From positions 19,628,138 to 19,692,137 of the forward strand of contig NC_092697.1 in the NCBI RefSeq assembly GCF_964275005.1: a DNA stretch of 64,000 nucleotides. Reading direction: 5' to 3'. Shown piece by piece: positions 1 to 11,578 of this stretch. Positions within the stretch are counted from its first letter, which is position 1; every line of letters starts with the position of its first letter. Origin of the DNA: Diadema setosum (taxonomy: Eukaryota > Echinodermata > Echinoidea > Diadematoida > Diadematidae). The notes below the pieces were generated by a model. That model was given only the letters and a program-made list of their open reading frames with translations. It was not told the origin of the DNA and did no database searches. The position numbers were made by a program, and so were the translations under genes.

Positions 1-2
1 AG

Positions 3-209
3 TTCAAAGCACTGATAGTCGAAGAAAGATCGGAGCAAGTGAGAAAGAAGGGACTGTGTTTCAGGTGTCTAAAACCAAGACACATGAAGCGGGAATGCAA
101 AATCCAAGTGGTCTGCGAGCTGTGCAAAAAGAAGCACAACACGCTGATGCACGACCCCAGAAGGATCAAAGACAGAGATGGAGCTGAGCCAGATGAAAGA
201 AAAAAATAA
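3..209 (+). pseudogene. BEL/Pao gag end with zinc knuckles (partial)
   Basis: The reading frame is open from the window edge to a TAA at 207-209. It encodes a CX2CX4HX4C knuckle (CFRCLKPRHMKREC), followed by a second Cys/His cluster with CELC and a downstream H-X4-H. This tandem arrangement is typical of the region just before the BEL/Pao protease. Such knuckles bind the element's RNA during packaging. The N-terminal capsid part is outside the window. The protease continues in a different frame, after a run of A residues at 278-292. That run may be a decayed frameshift site or simple slippage. Confidence 0.75.
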
Positions 210-295
210 AAATGATACTTCAACTCAACGGAACTGCATAGTGACGCTACCAAGGTCTCATCAGGATCCACCAGTGTAAAAAAAAAAAAAAAGGG

Positions 296-2266
296 TTGGA
301 GAAAAAAACTCAACCAACGTCGACATGCATGACAATAATTCCAGTTGTCATAAAACGCAGGGGAAGTGAGAAATGCATATCAACTTATGCATTCATAGAT
401 AGTGGATGCGGAACAGTATTCTGTGATACTGAACTGGTAGAGAGACTGCAAGCAAGAAACAGAAAGACTAAATTAGTCATCAAGACATTGAACTTGGAGG
501 AGATAATCGACACAGAAGTCACGGTAGATGAAATGCAGATAGGTGGAATACAAGAGGAGGAATACATCAGCCTTCCACCAATGTATGCAACAGATGGCAT
601 ACCAGTGACTGTGAAAGATGCTCCAATGCAAAGAGATCTGGGAAAATGGAGACATCTAAAGGAAATAGAGCTACCAGAACTAAGTGGCAAGAACACTCTC
701 CCGAGGGTGTCACTCATGATTGGAGCCAATGTTCCTTCAGCAACAATGCCACTAGAAATCAAAGCTGGTGATGTTGGCGAACCTTACGCCATCAGATCAA
801 AGCTGGGATGGCTGATATATGGCTTACACACACAGGTTCAAGCAGACAAGTTCAAAGTGTGTTTCTGTAAGGAGCAGGAGGTGACCATCATTCCACGACA
901 AGATGACTTGGAACAGAAACTCAAGGAGTTCTGTAACATGGAGTTCACCGAGAGACTCAGTGAAACGAGAGCTGGTCCGTCGGTTGATGATAAACATTTC
1001 CTAGACATAATGGAGAAGTCCACGACAAAGAAAGGCAATCATTATCAGATGGACTTACCTTTGAGACAGAGAGATGTGACGATGCCCAACAACAGGAACC
1101 AAGCTGAAGGGTTCATCGAAAGACTTGGGCGAAAGCTGCTAAAGAATGAGGAAATGCATCAACAGTACACTACATTCATGAATGATCTGGAAAAACAAGG
1201 ATATTCAGAGAGAGTACCAGAGACAGAGTTGAACAGAAGTGATGGGAAGATTTGGTACATACCGCATCATGGGGTTTACCATCCACAGAAACCTGGGAAG
1301 ATCAGAGTAGTTTTCAATTGTCCTATCAGCTACAAAGGGAAATCTCTGAACCAAGAACTCATTCAAGGACCAGATCTTACGAATGGATTGATAGGTGTTC
1401 TCTTCAGATGGAGAAAGGATGAAGTTGCTGTAATGGCTGACATTCAATCCATGTTTTATCAAGTCAGAGTCACGCCAGACCAATGCGACATGCTCCGCTA
1501 CATGTGGTGGCCAGATGGGGACATAGCCAAGAAACCTGTGGAATACAGGATGTTAGTGCATCTTTTTGGAGCAACGTCATTCCCCAGTTGCTCTAATTAT
1601 GCACTGAAGAGAATAGCAAAGGACAACCAAGGATGCGCAAGAGAAGCAGTGCTAGATGCGATAGAGAATGACTTCTATGTAGACGATTTCCTGAAATCGG
1701 TACCAACACAGGAAGAAGGAATCACTCTAGCGAAAGAGATGAGACAAGTCTTGGCAGAAGGAGGTTTCAAGTTAACCAAATGGTCCAGCAACAACAGGGA
1801 AGTGTTGAATACCATTCCGAAAGAGGATCATGCTGTCGATATAAAGGACCTGGACCTGAAGAGGGAAATTCTTCCTACTGAGCGAGCTCTTGGTGTACAA
1901 TGGGACCCAAACAAGGATCGGCTTGGCTTCAAACTGAAAGAAAAGTCCAGAAAGGCTACTCGACGAAATATTTTGTCTGTGATGAGCTCAGTCTACGATC
2001 CATTTGGAATAGCAGCACCATACGTTCTGAAGGCAAAAATAATTCTCCAAGAATTATGTCAAGCCAAATTGGACTGGGATCAGTTTATTCCCGAGAAACA
2101 GAGAAAGGAATGGGAACATTGGATAGATGAGCTGCATAACCTGGAGCAGGTTAAGATCGACATGTGCCTCAAAAAAAAAGAATTTCGGAAAGGTGACAAA
2201 TGCACATTTGCATCATTTTGCAGATGCAAGAACGGATATGGTGTTGTGACCTACTTAAGACAATAA
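296..2266 (+). pseudogene. BEL/Pao pol: aspartic protease and reverse transcriptase
   Basis: This is a 656-codon open stretch beginning at a TTG codon; the frame is open from 245, so the start is only nominal. Residues ~28-35 contain the aspartic protease motif AFIDSGC, used to cut the polyprotein. Residues ~300-500 form the reverse transcriptase: VVFNCP, a palm aspartate in VMADIQSMFYQV, and the catalytic box FYVDDF. The end (FASFCRCKNGYGVVTYLR) corresponds to the start of RNase H, but the usual Asp context is altered and a TAA follows at 2264-2266. In-frame sequence resembling the family continues past that stop to about 2350, so the stop is a lesion and not the natural end. It is not expected to be functional. 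Confidence 0.88.
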
Positions 2267-2360
2267 AATGAAAACGATGAACTTCATGTGGCATTCGTAG
2301 CAGGAAAGGCGAGAGTTGCACCTCTAAAACCTCATACCATTGTCAAGATGGAACTGACTG

Positions 2361-3819
2361 GTGAAACAGGACACTATGATAAGGAGAGAAATGAAAATGG
2401 ATCTGGACCAGTCAGCGTTCTGGACGGACAGCCAAACGGTACTGAAATACATTTCAAGTAAAACGGCCAGGTATCCCGTTTTTGTGACGAACCGGCTGAG
2501 TATCATCAGGGATGGATCAGAGGTAATCCAATGGAAGTACATTCCTACAAAGTTAAATCCGGCTGACCATGCGTCCAGGGGACTTGATGCCAGTGAGCTT
2601 ACTAAGAAAAAGGAGTGGCTTGAAGGACCAAAATTTCTGAAGGAATCTGAAGAAATGTGGCCATCCGATGTGAAAGCTACTATAGATGAGAAATATGGTG
2701 ATGAGCCACAGAGAGAAGTGAATGAGATACACATTCACACCACAAGGACAAATGAGGAAAATCCTGTAAATGCACTCCTGTCACATTATTCTGACTGGAA
2801 CAAATTGAAAAGAGGAGTTGCCTGGATACTGAAGCTCAAGAAAAGGCTACAAGACAAGTTGAAGGGAAAAGTTGGCAATTCAGAGGAAAGATTCAATTTG
2901 ACATGCACAGACATTGAAGATGCTGAATTGGCAATAATTCAACATGTGCAGCTTGAATCATACCCAGATGAGATGAAATATCTTGCTCATGGGAAGGGAT
3001 TGCCAAAGAATTCTACTATCAGCAGCCTGGATCCGATGCTAAGTGATGGGCTACTCAAAGTCGGTGGAAGGTTGCAACATGCTAAGATGCCAAGCAGTGC
3101 AAAACATCAGTACATTCTACCAAGAAAGCACCATGTAACCACTCTTGTGATGCAACATGTACATAGGAGAGTTGGTCATCAGGGACAAAATCACATGGTA
3201 GCAGAAATAAGACAGAAGTACTGGATAGTAGGTGTCGGAGTACTAGCCCGAAACATAGCAAAAAGGTGTATCATCTGCAAAAAGGCCCAAGGAAAAGCTG
3301 GTTATCAGAAGATGGCTGAACTTCCAAGCAGTAGAGTCCAGGGTGACGAGCGGGTATTCACCAAGGTTGGCATGGACTATTTCGGTCCTTTTGAGATAAA
3401 GTGTGGAAGAAGCATGCGGAAAAGGTACGATGTAATCTTCACATGCATGACCAGTAGAGCGGTGCATATTGAAGTTGCATCAAGCCTAGACACCAGCTCC
3501 TGTATTGATGCAATACGTTGTTTCATCAGCCGAAGAGGACCTGTGAAGGAGATGTTCTCAGATAATGGGACAAATCTGGTAGGAGATGAAAAGGAATTGA
3601 AAGAAGCGCTAAAGGGCCTGAATCAAGAACAAATGACAAATTTCCATGTAAGCCATGGCATGAAGTGGCACTTCAATCCACCAGCTGCTTCCCATCAAGG
3701 AGGTGTATGGGAACGTCAAATAAGAACAGTTAGAAAGATAATAAAGGCAATTTTGGCAGAACAGTATCTAAAGACATCACAGAGCGAGGAACAGCTCAAT
3801 ACACTCCTATGTGAAGTGG
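2361..3819 (+). pseudogene. BEL/Pao pol: RNase H and integrase, truncated by insertion
   Basis: The frame is +1 relative to the RT segment, which indicates a frameshift near 2350-2370; the nominal GTG start is not meaningful. The first part carries an RNase H motif (WTDSQTVLKYI). The centre has the integrase zinc-binding HHCC domain (HRRVGHQG... followed by CIICKKAQG). The catalytic core has D in GMDYFGPF, D in FSDNGTNLVG and E in HQGGVWERQ, so all three DDE residues are present. The frame is cut after CEVEA at 3819-3824 by the foldback element at 3825. The apparent continuation to 3911 is read from that element's terminal repeat and is not integrase. Confidence 0.88.
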
Positions 3820-3824
3820 AGGCC

Positions 3825-4032
3825 TGTGGAGCCGGGAAATGTGCAAACGCCTGGATATGTGCAAATGTCTCGCCGGGAAATGTGCAAACGCCGGGAAATG
3901 TGCAAACGTGACGCCGGGAAATGTGCAAAACGTCGCCGGGAAATGTGCAAACCATTCATTTCACCTATATTATGTAGAGATGGAAGAGAAACTCTCAATC
4001 AAAGCTGCGCACGAACCATTACCATCTTTACC
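3825..4032 (+). repeat. Left terminal inverted repeat with tandem modules
   Basis: Starting at 3831 there are repeated units with the core CCGGGAAATGTGCAAACG and short variable linkers, to about 3950. A unique ~80-bp inner part follows (CATTCATTTCACCTATATT...) which aligns, with some differences, to the reverse complement of 8915-8990. Confidence 0.8.
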
Positions 4033-4060
4033 ACCTGTCTTAGCGACCATCTGTCTTTTT

Positions 4061-5349
4061 ATGCCTCCGCCACGAAGTGGTACCGGAGGCATTATGTTTT
4101 CGGGTTGTCCGTCCGTCCGTACGTACGTCCGTCCGCTTTCGTTTACGCTGTAACTTGAGTAATATCGACTGGAATTTTACCAAACTTGGTCCAAGTATAA
4201 AGTATGATGGGGCAATTATTTGATAAGATTTTGGGTGAAATCGGCCTAAGGTCAGAGGTCAAAGGTCAAGGTCAAATCATGAAATTGTATCCGTTTACGC
4301 GATAACTCAAGACTGGATCGAGCAAATTTCACCAAACTTTGTCGGAGGATGATGTATGATGGGACAATTACTTGATAAGTATTCTAGTGAAATCGGACAG
4401 AGGTCAAAGGTCAAAGATCAAGGTCAAATCCTAAAATTTATCTGTTTACGTGATAACTCAAAACTGAATGAAGCAGCTTTCACCAAACTTGGTCCAAGGA
4501 TGATGTATGATGAGACAATTAGTTGAGTAGATCTTAGTGACATTAGCAAGAGGTCAAAGGTCAAAAGGTCAAGGTCAAATGCTAAACATGTTGCTATTTC
4601 CCCCATATCTATGCAATGCCCAAAGGTATTTTCTTGAAACTTAGTGTAGACATGTACTACTGCGTAAAGATTCTCCAAAGAGAGTTTCATGTCATAAGGT
4701 CAAAGGTCAAAAGTGAGGTGAAAATGTTGCAATATCACTTTTCTCGCAAATGGTTCAATGTATCTTAATGGAACTTGGTGCATACGCATGTACTGACTGG
4801 CAGGGATTATCTAGGGAATTTAGGGGTCGTGGGTCAATAGTCAGGGGGTCAAAGGTCAAGGTCAACTCCTCAAAATTTTACTATTTCCCTCATATACTAG
4901 TATATGCAATGCTTGCATTATTAGTTTTAAAACTTAATATATACGTGCATTACCTAATGGAGATTTTCCGGGAAATTTCCAGCCAGAAGGTCAAAGGTCA
5001 AAGGTTAAGGGTCAAGGGCCAGGTTTCAATGCCCCCCCCCCCCAAAAAAAAAAAAAAACTATTTTGTACTGTAATTACATTCTTTTTTCATACCTTGGAA
5101 ATTACTCAATGCATAAACTTATAAATGGGTCCGTCAGAAGTCAAGTAAAAATTCTCAATTCCCTAAATATGTGTACCTACACTCTTAGACAATTATAGCA
5201 AACCCAGTTCAAGGAAAGTGAACATTCAAGATATTTCTGACAAACCTGTCATTTCAATATTTTGCCAGTTATGTGAAACTATCATCACACATTGTGAAGA
5301 CATTGTACTATACACCTATTGGGAGAATCATGCATTATGGCGGAGGCAT
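4061..5349. mobile_element. Nested repeat element with ATGCCTCCGCCA ends and AGGTCA array
   Basis: ATGCCTCCGCCA at 4061-4072 and TGGCGGAGGCAT at 5338-5349 are exact 12-bp inverted repeats. A GTCCGTCC-rich stretch follows the left end. Inside are six clusters of AGGTCA direct repeats at about 4249, 4401, 4551, 4697, 4846 and 4987, a period of ~148 bp. Each is preceded by similar CACCAAACTTGGTCCAAG / ATGTATGATG... sequence in at least the first three units. No ORF of note. No target duplication was found, so the element boundaries are probable but not proven. Confidence 0.55.
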
Positions 5350-5369
5350 CAGTCGCCATAGCGACATGA

Positions 5370-7611
5370 TGTATTTTCTATTTTTTTATTACACTTTCAG
5401 CATTTTCTTGCAAACCCTACGATTTTTCACCAGATTTGGCAGATAACATCTTAATGGTGATATGATCGTAATTTGTCAAAATGAGCCCCCCCCCCCCCAC
5501 ACACACACCAGTCCTAAGAAGGGGGGGGGGGGAGTTGAAGCCTCAGAGTCCCTATACCATGTATAAACGCTTGATTTTTTTTCTTCATCTGTCGAACCGA
5601 AAAAGAAAGAGCTAAGTTAGTGCTATGAAGACATTAATGACTAAAATTTCATGTTTGATTATGGCGGACCCAGGGGTGTCCTGATCGGGGGTGAGGGGGA
5701 GGAGGAGGATTTTCCACACTTTCAGCACATTCTCGAAAAATCTAGGACGGATTTTCACCCAACTTGTGAAATACAGTCATATTTATGGTAATATAATCTT
5801 GATTTGTTAAAATGCGCCCCCCCCCCCATCGCCGAAGGGGAGAGGGGGAATTAAAGCTTCACTTTTAACATCCCAAAAATCTGGATTTTTTTTTTTTTTA
5901 TCTTCTTCTGTCAAACCGAAAAAGATAGAGCTAAGTTAGTGCTAAGAAGACATTAACGTGATTAATGAATGAAATTTCATGTTTGATTATGGCGGATCAA
6001 GGGGTGCCCAGATCGGGGGGGGGGGGGAGGGTGATGGGTGGCGGGGGATATTCCACATTTTTAGCATCTTCTCGAAGTATCTATGAGGGATTTTCCCCAA
6101 ACTTGACAGATAGCAAGATTATGGTAATAATTATGATCTTAATTTGTTCAAATGAGCCCCCCCCCCCTTCCTCCACCGCCGAAGGTGGGGGGTTGAAGCT
6201 TCAACGTCCCTAAACTCTGGAATTTAATCTTCTTCTGTCAAACCGATAAAGATAGAGCTAAGTTAGTGTTATGAAGACACAGCGTTAATGAATGAAGTTT
6301 CGTGTTTGGTTATGGCGCAGATCAAGGGGTCTCCAGATCGAGGGGGTGAGGGCAAAGAGAGGAATTTTCCACATTTTCAGCATCTTCTTGAAAAATCTAC
6401 GACAGATTTTCACCAAAATTGGCAGATTGCCTCTTTACGGTGATATGCACTTAATTTGTTAAAATGAGCCCCCTCCCATACACACACACACACACACACA
6501 CGCACTGCTTAAGGGGGGGGGGGTTGAAGCCTCGGCGTCCCTAAACTCAATTTTTATCTTCTTCTGTCAAACCGGAAAAGAGAGCTTAGTTAGTGCTATG
6601 AAGACATTGAAATTTTATTTCACGTTTGATTGTGGCGGATCGAGGGGTGTCTTTATCGGGGAGGGGGGGGTTGAGGGGGAGGAGGGGGATTTTCACATTT
6701 TTTGCATCCTCTTGAGAAATCTTTGACGGATTTCCACGGAACGTGAGAGGTAGCATCTCTAGGGTAATAGAATCCCACTTTGTTCGAAGGGGCAACAAGT
6801 CGAAGTTGTTCCCCTTCCCCAAAGCTAGGGATAAGACCAGGGTAGCCCCCACGTCATTTAGTAAGCAGAAGTGAAATTTCATCAAAGTATAGATCTACCT
6901 TCTAAAAATGTGATAAGATTGTGTTCTATTACTCTTGGTTGTATAGAAAATTTCTTTAAAAAGTATGTATTCCGTTTTTTTCCATATGAATAGGGTTTTC
7001 AATAAAATTCTGAATTCCACCCGAACGACCCCACCCCCCTCATGTTGGTCCCTTTCAAGTTCAAGGGGCAGAGATGAGGGGGGGGGGTTCCATCTCCTCC
7101 CACTTTAGAGTTGGGGCAGTGCTCATTTAGACAAATTGAAGTCATATCACCAGATAAATACGCTACGCTACGTTTCAAGCTTGGCAAATATCTAGTATAT
7201 AAGGGTTTCAAGAAGAAGCTGAATATGTGACAAATCCGCCTCCGCCGCACTTAACATTAATATTCATGAATTAACTTACCATAACAGGCACCAGCACTCT
7301 ATTAGCTCCATTATTTTTGTACAGAAGGTTTTTTTTTTTTAAGCTGATATTTAATTTTATTATCCGAGGGATGCGTCTTGAGTTTTCAGGAAAAAGACAA
7401 AAAATGTGAAAATTAAGCCTCCTTCCTACCCACTCACCTTTTTGGGCATTCCTTCATCTGTCATTGTAAACTTGAGCCTACATCATGCATTAACTGTATT
7501 TACAGTACTATCACCATAAAGATGCTATGGCCAAGTTTGGTGAAAATTCGTCATAGATTTTTCAAGAATATGGAGAAAATTGTGAAAATCCCCCTCCTCC
7601 CCCTGGTTACA
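5370..7611. repeat. Array of ~325-bp units in opposing orientations
   Basis: Units beginning near ATGGCGGA at 5661, 5989, 6312 and 6632 (spacing 328, 323, 320) share a C/G homopolymer tract, CTTCTTCTGTCAAACCG and AGAGCTAAGTTAGTGCTATGAAGACA. A fifth, degenerate unit precedes them from ~5370. From about 6990 the same signatures occur in reverse complement (for example CACCATAAAGATGCTATGGCCAAG near 7513), and another reversed copy lies at 8720-8915. Together this makes a large imperfect palindrome in the interior of the foldback element. Confidence 0.65.
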
Positions 7612-7879
7612 GTTCGTTATTCCGAAGGTTCGTTATTCCGAAGGCTCTTTATTCCTAAGATTCGTTATTCCGAAGGTTCATTGTTCCGAATTTCATTTAC
7701 GGATTACCCAGTCTTCGGAATAACGAACCTTCGGAATAACGCCACAAATTTTCGGATTAACGAACCCTTTTTCATTTTCGGATTAACGAACCTCTGGGTA
7801 TAGGGACTTTGCGTATTTCGGATTAACGACCCTTTGGAATAACGTACCTTCGGAACAGCGAACCTTCGGAATAACGAAC
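7612..7879. mobile_element. Small foldback of TTCGTTATTCCGAAGG modules
   Basis: GTTCGTTATTCCGAAGG at the left end and CCTTCGGAATAACGAAC at the right end are exact reverse complements. Between them the module and its complement alternate roughly ten times. The sequence can fold into a nearly complete hairpin of ~268 bp. A related copy is at 34853-35029, and both are preceded by GGTTACA. No coding potential. Confidence 0.65.
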
Positions 7880-8914
7880 AGCACCCCCTCCCCCTCACCC
7901 TCACCTACCCCCGATCAGAGCACACCACACGGAATCCGCGCCCCCCCCCCCCTCGACGTTTCGCGCTATAAATCTGTAACGCGAGAAGGCCTCGTCGCGA
8001 GGCTTCTTCATTTTCTTTGTTCAAGTCTCGCGCAACTTTTGAGACCAAATTTGCAACGTCCGCGCATACTTTTGCGAAGCCACGCCCATTTTTGTAACGG
8101 AATGTCGCCCCAAAACGGGCACAATTTTGTGATTTTGTGTACGTTTCCTATGGAAAACAATGTTCTGTCATGAAAGTCATAAAAACCTGATTATTTTTAT
8201 AATTAATCACTTTCATTTATTAATTTTGTGCTAATTATGGTAGAAGAGTGGTCAGTGACAATTTCCAATGAAAAAAACAAAGAAAAAACAAAAGTTTAAA
8301 AACAAGGAAATACACAAGAAATTCTGAAAACAATGAAATAAATAAGAATTGAAATGAGTTTTGGAAGTTTTTGTGAGGTACAATTGTTGAATATGCAAAA
8401 ACAGATTTACAGATCAAAAATTAGACTCTCAATGCTTTTAATTAGGCTAAAATATCATCTTGAGCTTAATGTGCATAATTAATTTGTATTAATCAAAATT
8501 AGAAATTGATTGTTTCACAATCTCTTATGACACAATCTTGTAGATTATGACGTGGGTCTCACGCATGCGAAATTTCATCGCTATCGCACCACCAATGGCC
8601 GAGATCTCATGGGGGGGGGGGGGCGGAATCCATCCCCTCCCCCCCCCCCCCCCCCCCCCCGGTCTGAGCATAGTCAAAAAAAGCCCGGCCCCTTTAGGGT
8701 TAAAGAACCATCCTAGCTCATTCTTATTTGGTTATATAATACAAGAAGAATTTCGATAATCCCGTAGTTCTGGGACTTAATTGAGCCCCCCTCCCCTTTT
8801 TCGGGGGGGGGGGGGTGGCTGCTATATAAACAAATTGAGATCCCATTGCCATAATCGTGCTACCTGCCAACTTTGTTGAAAATCTGTCAAGGATTTCATT
8901 AAGAAAATCTAAAT
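7880..8914. other. Non-coding interior of the foldback element
   Basis: Contains G/C tracts (7941-7952, 8611-8622, 8639-8660), a CG-rich stretch around 7950-8110 with several CGCGAG motifs, an AT-rich part 8160-8540, and the reversed 325-bp unit at 8720-8914. No gene seen. Confidence 0.5.
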
Positions 8915-9249
8915 GGTGGAAGTTCATGGGCAGTTTTGATATGGAGTTTATCTACTATCTTTATACACAATATCGCTAAAGTAAATGATTTGCACATTTC
9001 CCGGCGACGTTTTGCACATTTCCCGGCAAAATTGAACTTTTGCACATTTCCCGGCGTCATGTTTGCACATTTCCCGTTGATGAAATTTGCACATTTCCCG
9101 GCGAGACGTTTGCACATTTCCCGGCGTTTGCACATTTCCTGGCAAGACGTTTGCACATTTCCCGGCGTTTGCACATTTCCCGGCGAGACGTTTGCACAAT
9201 TCCCGGCGTTTGCACATTTCCCGGCGTTTGCACATTTCCCGGCTCCACA
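8915..9249 (-). repeat. Right terminal inverted repeat with tandem modules
   Basis: About fourteen copies of TTTGCACATTTCCCGGCG, the reverse complement of the left-end module, run from 8990 to 9249. They are separated by variable 3-10 bp linkers such as AGACGTT. The copy number is larger than at the left end, so the array has expanded or contracted after insertion. Apparent ORFs here, rich in the repeats MCKRREMCKR and HISRRLHISRR, are read-throughs of the array and not genes. Confidence 0.8.
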
Positions 9250-9254
9250 AGGCC

Positions 9255-9694
9255 ATCATTAACAGTAGGCCTCTCACGAGATGTTCTGACGACCCCAATG
9301 ATCTGGATGTAATCTCACCAAACAGCCTACTGACGATGAAGACTTCAGCGATGCTGCCCCCGGGACCTTCGATGCCAAGGATGTCTACGGGAAGAGGCGC
9401 TGGAAGCAGATGCAGTATCTTGCTGACCTGTTCTGGAGGAGGTGGGTAAAGGAATACCTACCTTCGCTACAACAACGACAGAAATGGTTACAACCCGGTC
9501 GTAACCTCCAAGTTGGTGACATCGTACTCATCGCAGATGAAACAGCACCTAGATGTTCTTGGTCTATGGCGCGTGTCCAAGAGGTTATGCCAGACGAGAA
9601 GGGATTCGTCCGCAGAGCGAAGGTGAAAACCGCGTCGTCAGTGCTGACTAGGCCGGTGACCAAATTGTGCCTTCTTTTGGAGCAGGAAGCGTGA
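9255..9694 (+). pseudogene. BEL/Pao integrase C-terminal part (beyond the insertion)
   Basis: Immediately after the foldback element and its 5-bp duplication the integrase resumes with [16 protein letters not shown], the motif expected directly after CEVEA. The first ~110 bp are in one frame. A frame change near 9355-9375 leads into a second open stretch with [18 protein letters not shown] and [14 protein letters not shown], which is the typical BEL integrase C-terminal domain. It ends at TGA 9692-9694. The continuity proves that the 3825-9249 sequence is an insertion. The frameshift is independent damage. Confidence 0.85.
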
Positions 9695-11578
9695 ATGGAA
9701 ACACCCGCGATTAATGCTGGAAATGTGAATAAACCAATCTGGTGTTTTCGAAAAGAGCTATTTGTAAGGTGCACATTTTTACAATAAATGTGCGATGTGC
9801 ATTTTGATAGCAGAGCTAATGTAAATATGGTTATATGCGTTTGGATCAGCCCTCAGGAAAACGTGTGTTAATGCAAATTATCCACGGATCAAGCGATATT
9901 TGGATATTTGACGCGTTTTAGGATTCGTGCGTGTATATTCGTTAAAGCGATAAAAGAGTAATATTGAGCTACTTATTGTTGTGTAAAATCGTGCGTTTTA
10001 TGGAGCCAGTGATAATGGAAGACTCAAAGTGCTCAGATACACCATTAGCATCACGTCCAGGAATGCCAGCAATTCGCGAGATAGACTGCAACCCGCAATT
10101 ATTTTACAGCGAGTTGTAAGGTACGCGATTCACGATTTCAAAATGAAAGCCAAGGACAGAAGCACCAGAATTATTTGAAAAGTGAGAAGACTACTAAAAT
10201 AGACTCAAACGAACTTGAAAGGACGTGTGGACTCAAAAACTGTTTTCAAGTTCAATTTTGTTTAATGTTATTCACAACATGAAAGTGTAGCAGGTATTTG
10301 ATTATGTTTTGCTTGTGAAACATGAAACAATGTGTAGTAAGAATCGTATGATGCATACAAGTTTTTCATGTGCATGATTTTATTTAGATCAAGGTTGACA
10401 AATTTCCATATTTAAAGGGATTCTGAAAAAAAAAAGGAGGTTACAGTAAACCAGTTTGATTTGAACAAACAGGTTAGTAGAAATAGAACCGAAGCAAAAA
10501 ATTCTGAGTTTGAAACAAAACTGTAAATGCCAAATTTGCTTTGTGTGTAATACAGCAGTCTGGAGGAAGGTAGATCTGTTGTATTTTTTACAACCACATG
10601 ATTTAAGAGTCATATTTCATATCTATAATTTGTATTTTCTGTGTAACTATACTGCTTCAATTTCTCAGTGCAGTACCACATGCCTTCTAGAAGTTAAAGC
10701 ACAAATTTGTTCAGGATGATGAGTATGTTCAAGGACATCAAAATTTGGGGGGATTTTAGTTACTGACCCATTCATTTTCTTGTTTTTTAAGCTCAGTTTC
10801 CTCCTGTTTTGTTTTTGTTAAATGGGTTACTATGGAGTTCAAGCCATAGGAGTTAATTAGATCCATTATAAGTTATATTATGTATGTCAAGTGCACAAGT
10901 GGTGCATCAATGAGTTTAATGTTTAATATTGAAACTCAGAAAGATGTTCGTATACATGTATTTTATTTATTTCTCTTTTTTGAAAGCTCATAGGGATATG
11001 TATAAACGATATATGTACTTGCTGGAGTTTATTGTGTATTGGTAATTGATACAGTAACACTCGATGTTAATATTAATTGGATGGCAGATGAAGGTGTAAG
11101 ATTACTAATTGTTCAAGGATTTTGGTAATCATATTGATTTAGTACAGAAGCCAGAAGGTACATAAAAATATTTGTTTAGTATTTTAGAAAACAGTGATGA
11201 CAATTAACAAAGTTACATGTAAGTTACAAGTAAAATGAGTGTTTATTATGTATAGGATGGGCACATAGTGTTAATGAAAGTTTTTGTGTTGTAACCACAG
11301 GATGCAAATTTGTTGAGTACAGCTGATTGTATATTGTATGGTATTATTACCCAAGGTGACAGCAGAGGTTTGATAATCAAAACACAAATACCATTGCTTC
11401 AGAGTTCTGATGCATTTAATAATGTCACATAGAGTTACAAAATGTTATATATCTGTATGTATAATTAATAAGTTACTGGTCAAAAGGTTGTTTATTATGT
11501 TGATGAATTGATATATAAAGTAGTTGTAATGGTAAATGATATAAGTTTTATCGTTGCATCCTCTTAAAGGCTGCAACT
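9695..11578 (+). other. Non-coding 3' region of the BEL element
   Basis: About 1.9 kb of AT-rich sequence lies between the pol stop and the putative polypurine tract. No ORF of convincing composition, RNA gene or env-like segment was seen. It could be a long 3' untranslated region or contain undetected later insertions. Confidence 0.45.

Larger units (their letters stand above)
3825..9249. mobile_element. 5425-bp foldback-type DNA element inside BEL integrase
   Basis: The left end TGTGGAGCCGGGAAATG and the right end are exact reverse complements. The element is flanked by AGGCC at 3820-3824 and 9250-9254, a 5-bp target duplication. The first and last ~200 bp are inverted repeats of each other, and their outer parts consist of tandem CCGGGAAATGTGCAAACG modules. 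The interior has no transposase-like ORF, so it is a non-autonomous element whose superfamily cannot be named from the sequence. The interior contains at least two further nested repeat elements. Confidence 0.85.

Noticed and set aside
3807..4158. ORFs rich in MCKR/CTFPG repeats on both strands at 3716-4158 and 8899-9449
   Set aside because: They are translations of the tandem CCGGGAAATGTGCAAACG modules in the foldback ends; all frames are open because the repeat lacks stops.
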